From: Paraburkholderia sabiae
Lineage (GTDB): Bacteria > Pseudomonadota > Gammaproteobacteria > Burkholderiales > Burkholderiaceae
Length of the DNA stretch: 64,000 nt
NCBI RefSeq assembly: GCF_030412785.1
Contig: NZ_CP125295.1
Span: 2,790,001 to 2,854,000 of the forward strand
Direction of reading: 5' to 3'
The notes beneath the pieces are model-generated. The model made no database searches. It worked only from the letters and a program-made list of their open reading frames with translations, and was not told where the DNA came from. The translations under genes and the position numbers were made by a program. Numbering within the stretch: position 1 is the first letter of the stretch; every line of letters starts with the position of its first letter. Below are positions 50,928-60,362 of this stretch, piece after piece.

Positions 50928-52382
50928 ATGCAATGGACCGTCGATGAGCAGCTCGCGCTGACGGCAACCCAGGCCGTCGAAGCCATCCAGTCGGGGCGCC
51001 TCGCCGCCACCGACTATGTCGCGACCTTGCTCGCGCGCGCCGCCGCACTCGCCACCCTCAACGCCTTCACGGTCATCGACATGGAAGGCGCGCTCGCGGC
51101 CGCGAAGCGCATCGACGCCCTGCCGCCCGACGAAAAAGCCCGTCTTCCGCTCGCGGGCCTGCCTGTCGTCATCAAGGACAACATCAACACGGCTGGCCTG
51201 CTCACGTCGGCGGGCACGCCCGCGCTCGACGGCTTCAAGCCGAAGACGGACGCGCCCTCCGTGCGCAAGCTGACCGACGCGGGCGCGATCGTGCTCGGCA
51301 AGACCAACATGCACGAACTCGCGTTCGGCATCACGAGCACGAATCTGGCCCCGCATGCAGGCGCCGTGCGCAATCCGTACGACCCGTCGTTGATGGCTGG
51401 CGGCTCGTCGGGCGGCACGGCCGTGGCCGTCGCGGCACGCGTTTCGCCTGCCGGACTCGGCAGCGATACGGGCGGCTCGACGCGTATCCCCGCCGCGCTG
51501 ACGGGCATCGCGGGCTTCCGGCCGTCGGTGGGCAACGGCGGTGCGGAACGCCGCTATCACGATCCGCAGGCCGTCGTTCCGATCAGTCACACGCGCGATA
51601 CCGTCGGACCAATGGCGCGCACCGTCGCGGATGTCGCGCTGCTCGACGGCGTGATCACGGGCGACACGGCGCTGCCCGATGTGCAACTGTCCGCGCTGCG
51701 CATCGGTCTGCCCGAACCGCTGTGGGCCGAACTCGAACGTTCGACGGAAGACGTCGCGCGCGGCGCGCTCACGAAACTCGAAGCGGCGGGTGTGACCTTC
51801 GTGCCCGTCGCAATGCCCGACCTGATGCGTCTGAACGAACAGGTAGGCGGCCCGATCGCGATTCACGAAGCGCTCGACGACGTGCGCGAATACCTCGTCG
51901 CGAACGATGCGCCCGTCAAAACCGTGGGTGAACTCGCGGCACGCATCGCGAGCCCCGATGTGCGCGACATCTACGACGCCGTACTGGCGGGCGCTCTGGC
52001 GCAGCAGTATCCCGACGCGCTGCACACGTGGCGTCCGCAATTGCAGCAGCACTACGCCGATACGTTCGCGGCCGCACGGCTCGACGCGCTGCTGTTCCCG
52101 ACCACGCGGCTGGTGGCCGTTCCCATCGACGAAGTGAACGGCTCGTCGATCGTGTCTATCGACGGCTCGCCTGCCATCGAAGAAATGACGGCCTACCTGC
52201 GCAATACCGATCCCGCCAGCAACGCGGGCATTCCGGGCCTGTCGCTGCCCGCCGGGCTCACGCAGGAAGGCTTGCCCGTCGGCATCGAACTCGACGGGCC
52301 GCTCGGCAGCGACCGCCGGCTGCTCGCCATCGGCATCGCGTTCGAAGCACTGCTCGGCACGGTGCCCGCTCCAACCATCTGA
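50928..52382 (+). CDS. Amidase-signature hydrolase (indoleacetamide-hydrolase-like)
   Basis: A 484-residue amidase of the signature family with the Ser-cisSer-Lys triad: K83 in VIKDNIN, cis-Ser S160 in AGGSSGG, and nucleophile S184 in GSDTGGSTRIPA. The spacing between the two Ser (24) equals that of fatty-acid amide hydrolase. It hydrolyses small amides or aryl amides to acid and ammonia; indole-acetamide or mandelamide hydrolase are the nearest named relatives I can suggest. GAGGGAG precedes the ATG. The gene ends six bases before the CDP-diacylglycerol diphosphatase gene, so the two may be co-transcribed. Confidence 0.86.
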   Translation: MQWTVDEQLALTATQAVEAIQSGRLAATDYVATLLARAAALATLNAFTVIDMEGALAAAKRIDALPPDEKARLPLAGLPVVIKDNINTAGLLTSAGTPALDGFKPKTDAPSVRKLTDAGAIVLGKTNMHELAFGITSTNLAPHAGAVRNPYDPSLMAGGSSGGTAVAVAARVSPAGLGSDTGGSTRIPAALTGIAGFRPSVGNGGAERRYHDPQAVVPISHTRDTVGPMARTVADVALLDGVITGDTALPDVQLSALRIGLPEPLWAELERSTEDVARGALTKLEAAGVTFVPVAMPDLMRLNEQVGGPIAIHEALDDVREYLVANDAPVKTVGELAARIASPDVRDIYDAVLAGALAQQYPDALHTWRPQLQQHYADTFAAARLDALLFPTTRLVAVPIDEVNGSSIVSIDGSPAIEEMTAYLRNTDPASNAGIPGLSLPAGLTQEGLPVGIELDGPLGSDRRLLAIGIAFEALLGTVPAPTI

Positions 52383-52388
52383 CTCTTC

Positions 52389-53138
52389 ATGATCCGACCA
52401 CGCATCAGGCACCTGGCGGCGCTTGCCGTCGCGCTGTGGACGTCCGGCTGTGCGCTCATCGCGGCAGCCGACCCCAACGCACTCTGGAATATCGTCGACC
52501 ATCAGTGCGTGCCCGCTGCACGCGCGTCGGGCAGTCCCGGCTTTTGCACCTCCGTCGATCTGCAAAAGCGCTACGCGATCCTCAAGGACATCAACGGCAA
52601 CACGCAGTTTCTGCTGATTCCGACCGATCGCGTGACGGGCATCGAAAGCCCGAGCGTGCTCGACGCCGATGCACCCGATTACTGGGCCGACGCGTGGGCC
52701 GCGCGGCAATACGTGGGCTCGCGCATCGGCCTGACGTTTCCGCCGAACCAGCTGGGCCTCGAAATCAATTCGAAGTACCGCCGCTCGCAGCAGCAGTTGC
52801 ATATCCATATGGACTGCATGCACGACGGCATCATCAAGGACCTCGCGCGCTTCAGCACGATCGAGCCCGGTCAGTGGCACTGGACGACGCTCGACGGCAA
52901 CAAATACCGCGTGATGCGCGTGCTGTCGCTGAAGGGCAATGACGACCCGTTTCGCATCGTCGCGCGCGACCGTCACGGCAGCGACGCCATGGCGCAGCAG
53001 ACCATTCTCGTGACGGGCGCAGGGTCGAGCGACAAGGACGGCTGGCTGGTCGTCAACAGCGGACTGGAACTCGACGACGGCAGCGGCACAGCCGAACCGC
53101 TGCTCGATCACGCGTGCGAGATCGGCATGCATCGGTAA
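52389..53138 (+). CDS. cdh: CDP-diacylglycerol diphosphatase
   Basis: A 249-residue Cdh-family enzyme splitting CDP-diacylglycerol to CMP and phosphatidate. The N-terminal segment (1-26, with C21 in SGCALIA) looks like a signal/lipobox region, putting it at the outer face of the inner membrane. The HIT-like family motif is RSQQQLHIHMDCMHDGI, with the catalytic His cluster, preceded by NSKYR. It starts six bases after the amidase stop. The ribosome site is weak and translation is likely coupled. Confidence 0.87.
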   Translation: MIRPRIRHLAALAVALWTSGCALIAAADPNALWNIVDHQCVPAARASGSPGFCTSVDLQKRYAILKDINGNTQFLLIPTDRVTGIESPSVLDADAPDYWADAWAARQYVGSRIGLTFPPNQLGLEINSKYRRSQQQLHIHMDCMHDGIIKDLARFSTIEPGQWHWTTLDGNKYRVMRVLSLKGNDDPFRIVARDRHGSDAMAQQTILVTGAGSSDKDGWLVVNSGLELDDGSGTAEPLLDHACEIGMHR

Positions 53139-53277
53139 AGGCGCTGGGCATTTGTTCAGCCCGTACGCATAACGCGGGCTAAATCCGCTTTGCTCACATG
53201 CTTTGCCGAACAAATTGGTTCGGCTGCGGCGGCCTCGCCTTTAGGATCGGTTGGACTGCAATACGACCGATCCGCCA

Positions 53278-54258
53278 ATGTCCTTCTATCTCGACGACGC
53301 ACAACGACACACGCTCGCGCAACGACGCAACAGCTTCACCTGGCGCACCGAATGGCCGACGTGGCTCTTGATCGGCACGATCTACGGCGGATGGTTTTTT
53401 ATCGCGAGCCATGCGCGCTCGCTCGGTCTGGGCATCGCGATTCCGCTGCTCGCCGTGTTCAGCGCGTGGTACATGTCGTTGCAGCACGAACTGCTGCATG
53501 GACACCCGACGCGCTCTGCGTTCGTCAACGGACTGATCGGTTTTGCGCCGCTAGCTGCGTGGTTTCCGTATCGCGTGTATCGCGATCTGCATTTGCAGCA
53601 TCACGACGATCCACATCTGACGCATCCCGAGATCGATCCCGAAAGCTATTTCGTCAGCGGCGCTGCGTGGCGTCAGGCGGGAGCGCTGACGCGCGGATTG
53701 CTGGTCGCGCGCAATACGTTTTTTGGACGCCTGCTGCTCGGCCCCGCGTTTTCGATTGCTGCGACGGCGACTCAGGCGCTGCGCAAGCCGATGCGCGGCG
53801 ACTGGTCCGATGTGCCCGCGTGGCTCGCGCATTTCGCCGCGCTCGCTGCGCTGATGGCGTGGCTCGACCGTGCGTGCGGGATTGCGCCGTGGCTGTTTAT
53901 CGCGTGTGTCGCGTATCCTGCGCTGGCGTTGAGCGCGGTGCGCTCGTTTTATGAACATCGTGCGGCCGCTTCGCACGAACATCGTTCCGTCATCAACGAG
54001 GCCGCGTGGTTCTGGCGTCTGCTGTTTCTGAACAACAACTACCACCTCGTGCATCACGATCTGCCGCATGTGCCGTGGTTTGCGCTCCGAGGTGTCTATG
54101 AAACGTCGCGTCAGCGGTACATCGATCGCTGCGGGGGTTTTGTGGTGAACGGTTATAGCGAATGGGCGGGGCTCTATGCATGGTCGCCCGTTGCGCATCC
54201 GACGCATGGCGCGCCGTCCGGTACGATCCCGACGACGACCAGTGCCGCGAGCGCGTGA
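53278..54258 (+). CDS. Membrane fatty acid desaturase family protein
   Basis: A 326-residue integral membrane diiron enzyme with the three His boxes of the family: HELLHGH (70-76), HLQHHDDPHLTH (105-116) and NNYHLVHHDLPH (254-264). Two hydrophobic pairs flank them. It inserts double bonds in fatty-acyl lipids or hydroxylates related substrates. The ATG at 53278 starts a soluble head; an in-frame ATG nine codons earlier is the alternative. It converges with the M20 gene, leaving 20 bp between the stops. Confidence 0.85.
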   Translation: MSFYLDDAQRHTLAQRRNSFTWRTEWPTWLLIGTIYGGWFFIASHARSLGLGIAIPLLAVFSAWYMSLQHELLHGHPTRSAFVNGLIGFAPLAAWFPYRVYRDLHLQHHDDPHLTHPEIDPESYFVSGAAWRQAGALTRGLLVARNTFFGRLLLGPAFSIAATATQALRKPMRGDWSDVPAWLAHFAALAALMAWLDRACGIAPWLFIACVAYPALALSAVRSFYEHRAAASHEHRSVINEAAWFWRLLFLNNNYHLVHHDLPHVPWFALRGVYETSRQRYIDRCGGFVVNGYSEWAGLYAWSPVAHPTHGAPSGTIPTTTSAASA

Positions 54259-54278
54259 CAGCAGAACAGACAGACGAT

Positions 54279-55547
54279 TCACTCATCACCGTCCAGCTTA
54301 CCCAGCCATTCCCCCGCCGCGCACAGCATCGCTTCGAGTCCCGTGCGCAGCGTCGGGCTGAGTACAGGGGCAAACTTCGGCGAATGGTTGCTCGGAATTT
54401 CATTGAGCTTTTTCGCGGCCAACGCGCTTTTGAACTGGTCCGGATCCGTTCCGCCGACGAACCAGAATGCGTAAGGCACACCCCATTCACGACCGAACAC
54501 GCTGAAGTCCTCACTCGCCGCAGCGGGTTGCGCTTCGTAAGCGCGCTCGCCGAAGTGGCTTTTGAACGCAGCGCCTAGTCGCTCGATCGTCGCTTCGTCG
54601 TTGATCGTCAGCGGATAACTCGACAGCGTAGTGAATTCGGGTTCGCGCGGCGCGTTCGATGCCGCGCATTCCGCGCAGCAGATGCGGCGAATGGCGCCCA
54701 GCATGTACTCGCGCACATCGTCATCGAAGGTGCGCATATTGAGTTTGAGCGTGGCGTCATCGGGGATGATGTTTTCTTTCGTGCCCGCCTGGAGTGCGCC
54801 GATAGTCAGTACAGCGCTGTCGCGCGGCGAAATTTCACGCGAAACGATGGTCTGCAGACGCAGCGTCGTCGATGCCGCCATGATGACCGGGTCAACGGAC
54901 GTCTGCGGCTGCGAACCGTGCGAGCCACGGCCGAACAGCCTGACCTTCAGACTGTCGCCCGCCGACAGGATCGTGCCGCTCCGATAGCTGACCGTACCCG
55001 CCATGCCGACCATCACGTGCTGACCCAGTATCACGTCGGGCTTGGGGAAGCGCGTCATCATGCCGTCGTCGATCATGCTGCGCGCACCGCGCCCCACTTC
55101 CTCGCCCGGCTGAAAGACGGCCATCAGCGTGCCGCGCCAGGCGTCGCGGTGTTCGGCCATCAGGCGCACGACACCCATCAGCCAGGTTACATGGAGATCA
55201 TGACCGCACGAATGCGCGACGCCGACCTCGACTCCGTCTTCATCCCTGGCCGTTACCGTGCTCGCGTATGGCAGCCCGGTGGCCTCCGCCATCGGCAGCG
55301 CATCCATGTCGGCGCGCAGCATGACCGTCGGGCCGTCGCCGTTGCGCAGCACGGCCACCACTCCCGTACCGCCGACGTTGCGGGTCACTTCGTAACCGAA
55401 CTTCTGCGCATGATCTGCTGCGATCTGCGCGGTTCGCACCTCCTGCATCGACAGTTCAGGATGCGCATGCAGATCCTTGTAGATCGCTTCGAGATCCGGC
55501 AACAGGATATCGATCGCACTCGCCATCGTTCCGACCAGTTTCGACAT
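54279..55547 (-). CDS. M20-family amidohydrolase (hippurate/IAA-amino-acid hydrolase type)
   Basis: A 422-residue dinuclear metal amidohydrolase of the M20D group that frees carboxylic acids from amino-acid conjugates. Metal ligands and catalytic residues are in DLHAHPELS, HSCGHDLHVT, FQPGEEVGRGA, GRGSHGSQP and the final SEDFSVFG segment. GGAG lies six bases ahead of the ATG. It converges on the desaturase gene. No partner transporter is adjacent. Substrates could include N-acyl amino acids or auxin conjugates. Confidence 0.9.
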   Translation of the reverse strand: MSKLVGTMASAIDILLPDLEAIYKDLHAHPELSMQEVRTAQIAADHAQKFGYEVTRNVGGTGVVAVLRNGDGPTVMLRADMDALPMAEATGLPYASTVTARDEDGVEVGVAHSCGHDLHVTWLMGVVRLMAEHRDAWRGTLMAVFQPGEEVGRGARSMIDDGMMTRFPKPDVILGQHVMVGMAGTVSYRSGTILSAGDSLKVRLFGRGSHGSQPQTSVDPVIMAASTTLRLQTIVSREISPRDSAVLTIGALQAGTKENIIPDDATLKLNMRTFDDDVREYMLGAIRRICCAECAASNAPREPEFTTLSSYPLTINDEATIERLGAAFKSHFGERAYEAQPAAASEDFSVFGREWGVPYAFWFVGGTDPDQFKSALAAKKLNEIPSNHSPKFAPVLSPTLRTGLEAMLCAAGEWLGKLDGDE

Positions 55548-55784
55548 GGACAGCTCCGTCTATCGTCGCGCCGGACGCGTAGCCCGATCGCCGGCCATCG
55601 AAGTCTAGGCGGCCAACCCTTCAACTTCGATACGAAAGTGGGCACGCGCCACCATCCCTGCACGATCCGCCGACCTGCGCGATAGTTCATCGACAAGCGA
55701 TACCGCGGCAACCCGATCGCGCCTGGCCTCTCCCTCTGCGCGAAATCCAATGAAATACCTGTTTGCCACAACAGGAGAAAAATC

Positions 55785-56252
55785 GTGCGTATCCCAAGCC
55801 CTCGCAACGTGCGGACGATGCTGAAGATCGCCGTCGCCGTAGCGATCCCGACTCTATGCAACACGCCAGCCATGACAGCCGGCTTACAGACCGACGCGAC
55901 ATCGACATCCGGCGAAGCGGCGTTTCTGGCGGAGAACCATGCCGCCATGACGAAAATGATGGACGGCATGTCCGCGACACCGACGGGTGACGTCGATCGC
56001 GATTTTGTCGCGATGATGGTGCCTCACCATCAAGGCGCGATCGACATGGCGCAGGCCGAACTGCGCTACGGACACAACGAACAGTTGCGCCGTATTGCAC
56101 AAGAGATCGTCGTCGAGCAGCAGCAGGAAATCGTCGCGATGCACGTTGCGATCGGGCAGCCATTGCCAGCAACTGCACCCGCCCCCGCTCAGGCCACCGG
56201 TCACGGCATGCAAATGAACATGCCACACCCTATGCAAGGGGATCAACGATGA
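55785..56252 (+). CDS. DUF305-family exported protein
   Basis: A 155-residue DUF305 protein. A signal peptide (about 1-32) precedes the family helix MMVPHHQGAIDMAQAELRYG, whose His and Met residues suggest copper or other metal binding. The C-terminus is Pro/Ala/Met/His-rich (GHGMQMNMPHPMQ). Translation begins at GTG (55785), seven bases after AGGAG. The TGA stop overlaps the ATG of the next gene (ATGA), so the two are translationally coupled. DUF305 proteins often sit with copper resistance genes. Confidence 0.86.
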   Translation: MRIPSPRNVRTMLKIAVAVAIPTLCNTPAMTAGLQTDATSTSGEAAFLAENHAAMTKMMDGMSATPTGDVDRDFVAMMVPHHQGAIDMAQAELRYGHNEQLRRIAQEIVVEQQQEIVAMHVAIGQPLPATAPAPAQATGHGMQMNMPHPMQGDQR

Positions 56253-57736
56253 AACGCCCATCGATCATCGCCGTCGCGTTCTCTGCAAGCGCGCTCATCG
56301 CAGCGCAGTTCGCGTGGGCGGGCCAGGCCCCCGGGTCGCAGTCCGATCCCGACATTCCCGTCAGCCATCACGATCGTGTCTACGCCGCCGAACAGTTCTC
56401 GAACACCGTGTCGGTGATCGACCCCGCCGACAACAGGCTGCTCGGACTGATTCGCCTCGGCGATCCGTCGCCGGGCAATTTCAGTCCGTTATACAAAGGT
56501 CAATTGCTGGTTCACGGCATGGGTTTCTCGCCGGACCATCGCACGATTGCGGTTGTCTCGATCGGATCGAACTCGGTTTCGTTCATCGATACGCAGACCA
56601 ACGCCGTCAGGCATGTCACCTACGTGGGCCGCTCTCCTCACGAGGCTTTCTTCACGCCCGATGGAAAAGAAGTGTGGGTGACCGTGCGCGGCGAAAACTA
56701 CGTTGCGGTACTCGACGGAAAAACATACGAGGAGAAATCGCGCATCACGGTCCCGTCCGGTCCCGGCATGCAGATCTTTTCGCCGGACGGAAAGTACGGC
56801 TATGTCTGTTCGTCCTTCAACCCGGAGACCGAAGTGGTGTCCGTCGCCGATCACAAGATCGTCGGCACGGTCAGGCAGGCCAGCCCCTTCTGTCCCGACC
56901 TCGCGGCAACGCCCGACGGCAAGCAGGTCTGGTTCACGCTCAAGGACACGGGCAAGGTCCAGGTGTTCGATGCAAGACCGCCATTCGCGCCGATCACGAC
57001 ACTCGACACAGGCCCGATCACGAATCACGTGAACATCGTGCATAACGACAAGGGCACGTTCGCGTACGTCAGCGTCGGCGGCCTGAACGTGGTGAAGGTA
57101 TTTCGAACCGATGACTTCTCGCAGGTCGCGACGATACCCGTCGGCAACCTGCCGCATGGGATATGGCCATCGGGCGACGGCAGCCGCATCTACGTCGGCC
57201 TCGAAAACGCCGATGCGATGACGGCTATCGACACATCGACCAACACGGTCATCGCAACGGTGCCCATCGGTCAGGCGCCGCAAGCGGTAACCTATGTACC
57301 GGACGCAGTACCGGAAGGCGACGGCACGCTGAACCTGCAGACGCTGGGCCTCGCGGGTCAGAGCGTCCACATCGTGCTCGTGCCGATAGGGTCGGGCAAA
57401 GCTAACAACGCGTCCAGCACACCTACGACTGTCGCATTGTTCGATCAGGGTCTCGTGCAGGTTCTGCAGGCCGCCGTCACGGGTCTGCAACCGAAACAGC
57501 CCTACGTACTGGCTCTCGCCGACAACGCCAATGGCAAAGGCGATCTGCAAGTGCTCGCGAATTTCATGTCCAATCCGGCGGGCTCGGCGATCGTCAATGC
57601 GCTCGGGCAGATTCGCCAGCTGGTCACGCCCGGAACGGGCAATGCAGGCAAGGCGGGCGAAAGGCGCCGCTATCTCGTGGTCGCCCCGCAAGGAGCGGAC
57701 AAGCCTGGCGCGCCTGTCCAGGTGCAGTCGCCATAA
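56249..57736 (+). CDS. Exported YVTN-type beta-propeller protein
   Basis: A 495-residue periplasmic or secreted protein with a signal peptide (about 1-24). Residues about 40-350 hold YVTN-type beta-propeller repeats (VYAAEQFSNTVSVIDPADNRLL, IYVGLENADAMTAIDTSTNTVI), a fold used in surface and redox proteins. Residues about 370-490 form a second, unassigned domain (YVLALADNANGKGDLQ). It overlaps the DUF305 gene by four bases and probably shares its expression and periplasmic location. Function is unknown; a metal- or redox-linked role is plausible from the partner. Confidence 0.84.
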   Translation: MKRPSIIAVAFSASALIAAQFAWAGQAPGSQSDPDIPVSHHDRVYAAEQFSNTVSVIDPADNRLLGLIRLGDPSPGNFSPLYKGQLLVHGMGFSPDHRTIAVVSIGSNSVSFIDTQTNAVRHVTYVGRSPHEAFFTPDGKEVWVTVRGENYVAVLDGKTYEEKSRITVPSGPGMQIFSPDGKYGYVCSSFNPETEVVSVADHKIVGTVRQASPFCPDLAATPDGKQVWFTLKDTGKVQVFDARPPFAPITTLDTGPITNHVNIVHNDKGTFAYVSVGGLNVVKVFRTDDFSQVATIPVGNLPHGIWPSGDGSRIYVGLENADAMTAIDTSTNTVIATVPIGQAPQAVTYVPDAVPEGDGTLNLQTLGLAGQSVHIVLVPIGSGKANNASSTPTTVALFDQGLVQVLQAAVTGLQPKQPYVLALADNANGKGDLQVLANFMSNPAGSAIVNALGQIRQLVTPGTGNAGKAGERRRYLVVAPQGADKPGAPVQVQSP

Positions 57737-57831
57737 CGGTATCGAATCTGTTGATTTTTCAAACCCACATCTTTAACTTTATTGCTGACGCAGGCTGTTC
57801 AATTGCAGTCCGTCAGACTGGGAGTGAATCG

Positions 57832-58095
57832 ATGGAAAAAACGATCTCGTACAAGGGCTTTGAGATCACCGTGACGCTCGATTCCGTGCGGGCCGTATCG
57901 GGCGAATTCAGATACGGTCCCCCGGTGGGGTACGTTGCGGTGGTGAGTATCTGCACGGCGGATCCGAGAAGGCCCATAGGTGTACCGATCCGGCTCGTCA
58001 AGGAAGGCAACCTTGTCTTCGACACGGTAGACGACGCCTTGACAACCGGATTGACCGCCGCGCAGCGTGCGATAGACGACAAGAGCGCCCCTTGA
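57832..58095 (+). CDS. Small YKG[YF]E-motif protein, copy 3
   Basis: An 87-residue protein of unknown function, third member of the window's small family. It begins MEKTISYKGFEITVTL, has a strand (YVAVVSICTADP) and ends with a helix (DDALTTGLTAAQRAIDD) like the others. GGGAG precedes the ATG by seven bases. It lies 95 bp after the propeller gene on the same strand. A hairpin overlaps its stop codon. Confidence 0.78.
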   Translation: MEKTISYKGFEITVTLDSVRAVSGEFRYGPPVGYVAVVSICTADPRRPIGVPIRLVKEGNLVFDTVDDALTTGLTAAQRAIDDKSAP

Positions 58096-58107
58096 CCGCA
58101 GGGGCGC
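58085..58107. terminator. Hairpin overlapping a stop codon
   Basis: GCGCCCCT (58085-58092) pairs with AGGGGCGC (58100-58107) around the TGA at 58093-58095. It lies 22 bp before the end of the convergent transporter gene. There is no T-run, so its role as terminator is uncertain. Confidence 0.4.
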
Positions 58108-58129
58108 CCGCAACCGCTTTACCGATGCA

Positions 58130-59485
58130 TCATGCCTTGCCCGGAATGCCGCGCCCGCGCAACGAACAACCCGACGTCTCCGTGACGAAGATCAGCGCCA
58201 GCGCGCCGATCGCGCACGCGGCCATCATGTAGTACGCCGGCACGAGCACATTGCCGGTGCGTGCGATAAGCCACTCGTTGACCATCGGCGCCGTGCCGCC
58301 GAAGATCGACGTCGACACGTTATATGCGATCGCCATCCCTGCATAACGCACCTGTGTCGGGAACATCGCCGGGAACATCGCCGAGATGCTGGCAAGCTGC
58401 GGCACGTACAGCAGACCGAGCACCGAGAAGCCGATCAATGCGCCGGCGAGACCATGCTTCATCAGCAGGAACATCGGAATCGCGGCGACAAAAAGCCCGA
58501 CAAGCGAAAACCACCAGACGTTCTTGCGGCCGACCCGGTCGGAGAACGTCCCGGCGAACGGCAGAAACACCATCATCGTGAGCATGCCGATCAGCGGCAC
58601 CAGCAACGACATGTTGTCGCTCATGCCGAGCTGCTTCTGCATGAAGGTCGGCATGTAGGCGAGCAACACATAGTTCACCACGTTCAGCGCCACCACCAGT
58701 CCACCGAGCAACACGAGGGGCCGCCAGTAATCGGCAATCAGCGCCTTCAGCGTGACGCAGCTCTGCTTGTCGCTTGGCTTGTCGGTACGGCTCGTGCGTT
58801 CCAGTTCGACGAAGACGGGCGTGTCTTCGAGTTTCGAGCGCAGATAGAAGCCGATCAGCCCGAGCGGCGCCGCGATCAGGAACGGCAGGCGCCATCCCCA
58901 ATCGTGCATCGCGGTGTTGCCGAGCACGACCGAGCAGCCGAGCATCAACAGCGCGCCGAGCGAAAAGCCCGCGAGCGTGGCGAACTCGAGGAAGCTGCCG
59001 CAAAAGCCGCGCTTGTGGTCCGGCGCATATTCGGCCATGAAAGTCGCCGCGCCGCCGTATTCGCCGCCCGTCGAAAAGCCCTGGATCATGCGCAGAACGA
59101 TCAGCAGCGTCGGCGCCCACCAGCCGATGTGCGCGTAAGTCGGTACGAGTCCGACCAGCAGCGTGGCCAGCGACATCAGGATGATCGTCATCGCGAGCAC
59201 CTGCTTGCGGCCGAGGCGGTCACCGAGCGGACCCCAGAACAGACCGCCCAGCGGACGGACCAGAAATGAAATCGCAAACGTGGCGAGCGCGAATAACGTG
59301 GCCTGAGCCGTGCTGCCCGGAAAAAGCGCCGCCGATATGTAGGTCAGACCGTAGGCGTAGATGCCGTAGTCGAACCACTCCGTGGCGTTGCCGAGCGCCG
59401 ATGCCGCGATTGCGCGGCACAACAGACTCGTCGACTGGCGCTGCTCCGCCTCGCCTTCCCATGCATGTGAATGTGCGTAGCCCAT
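58130..59485 (-). CDS. MHS-family MFS transporter (ProP-like)
   Basis: A 451-residue 12-helix transporter of the metabolite:H+ symporter branch (ProP, KgtP, ShiA). Typical signatures are ALGNATEWFDYGIYAYGLTYI, FLVRPLGGLFWGPLGDRLGRKQVLA and GFSTGGEYGGAATFMAEYAP. It is downstream of eutA on the same strand with a 94-bp gap, where eutB-E would usually be. ProP takes up proline and betaines, so import of a compatible solute is plausible, but other members carry carboxylates. Confidence 0.88.
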   Translation of the reverse strand: MGYAHSHAWEGEAEQRQSTSLLCRAIAASALGNATEWFDYGIYAYGLTYISAALFPGSTAQATLFALATFAISFLVRPLGGLFWGPLGDRLGRKQVLAMTIILMSLATLLVGLVPTYAHIGWWAPTLLIVLRMIQGFSTGGEYGGAATFMAEYAPDHKRGFCGSFLEFATLAGFSLGALLMLGCSVVLGNTAMHDWGWRLPFLIAAPLGLIGFYLRSKLEDTPVFVELERTSRTDKPSDKQSCVTLKALIADYWRPLVLLGGLVVALNVVNYVLLAYMPTFMQKQLGMSDNMSLLVPLIGMLTMMVFLPFAGTFSDRVGRKNVWWFSLVGLFVAAIPMFLLMKHGLAGALIGFSVLGLLYVPQLASISAMFPAMFPTQVRYAGMAIAYNVSTSIFGGTAPMVNEWLIARTGNVLVPAYYMMAACAIGALALIFVTETSGCSLRGRGIPGKA

Positions 59486-59579
59486 CGTCCCTCCCTCCTG
59501 AATCTCCAGCGATGCGACTTCGCCCCCGACCGCATCGACAACACAGATAGTAGTTAGCGCTTGCCGTTAGATGCGCCGC

Positions 59580-60359
59580 TCAAACTTCGAGCGACGGCAA
59601 CGGCAGCGTCATCAGTCGTCCGTGTTCGGACTTTGCATTGTTATCGCCGCAAAGGCGCAGACACATCCACGCCGTCGCCAGATTGCTGCTCACCGCGGGC
59701 TTGCCGATTAGCGACTCGATCCACGCGATGACGGCGGCCGCTCGCACAGCCGTGCACGAAATGAAAAGCGCGTCGGACTCGTCGGCCATCGCGTCACGCG
59801 CGAACTCGACAATATCGTCGTGCGAGATGCGTGCCATCTCGCGGTCGTCGCTCAAACCCAGGCACGTAAAGCGATCGATCACGAAACCTTGCGCGGTGAA
59901 GTAATCGGCCATCGGACCGCTCGTTTCGACCGTATAAGGCGTGAGCACGCTGATGCGCCGCGCGTCGAGCGCGCGCAGCGCGGTCACGGCCGCGGCTGTC
60001 GGCGTGACCACCTGAGCTTGCGGTTTCGCCGCGCGAATCGCCGCGTCGATCTGCGCGTCGCCGATCATCACGGACGCCGACGTGCACGAATACATCACGA
60101 CGTCGAGCGCTTCGTCGGGCAGAATCAGCGCGGCGCCCGCCGTCAGCGAAGGCTGCATCGCGCGCAGATTGTCCGGCGTCACCGGGTTCACATAAGGCAC
60201 GCGATTCACGTAGACACCGATACGCTCGCTCGCGACGAGTGCCGCGAAGTCCGGTTCGGTCGTGTGATCGGTCGCGAGAATCACGAGGCCGATGCGTTTC
60301 TCAAGTGCCCGTTCATCGAGACGCGGCGCGCGCTGGGCGGATTGAATGTCAGTCTGCAT
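59580..60359 (-). CDS. eutA: Ectoine utilization protein EutA (Asp/Glu racemase / maleate isomerase fold)
   Basis: A 259-residue protein of the Asp/Glu racemase superfamily, EutA branch. Conserved features are KRIGLVILATDHTTEPDFA, YVNRVPYVNPVT, and the two Cys motifs YSCTSASVMIG (near 90) and FISCTAVRA (near 200). In Sinorhizobium and Halomonas EutA acts in ectoine catabolism. Its position just after ehuD (three bases apart) supports the name. The role of EutA is not biochemically settled in most organisms. Confidence 0.85.
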   Translation of the reverse strand: MQTDIQSAQRAPRLDERALEKRIGLVILATDHTTEPDFAALVASERIGVYVNRVPYVNPVTPDNLRAMQPSLTAGAALILPDEALDVVMYSCTSASVMIGDAQIDAAIRAAKPQAQVVTPTAAAVTALRALDARRISVLTPYTVETSGPMADYFTAQGFVIDRFTCLGLSDDREMARISHDDIVEFARDAMADESDALFISCTAVRAAAVIAWIESLIGKPAVSSNLATAWMCLRLCGDNNAKSEHGRLMTLPLPSLEV

Positions 60360-60362
60360 CGG

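Noticed and set aside
50844..53213. A 789-codon minus-strand frame opposite the amidase and cdh genes
   Set aside because: It lies antisense to two well-recognised proteins, is Arg/His-rich and has no domain.
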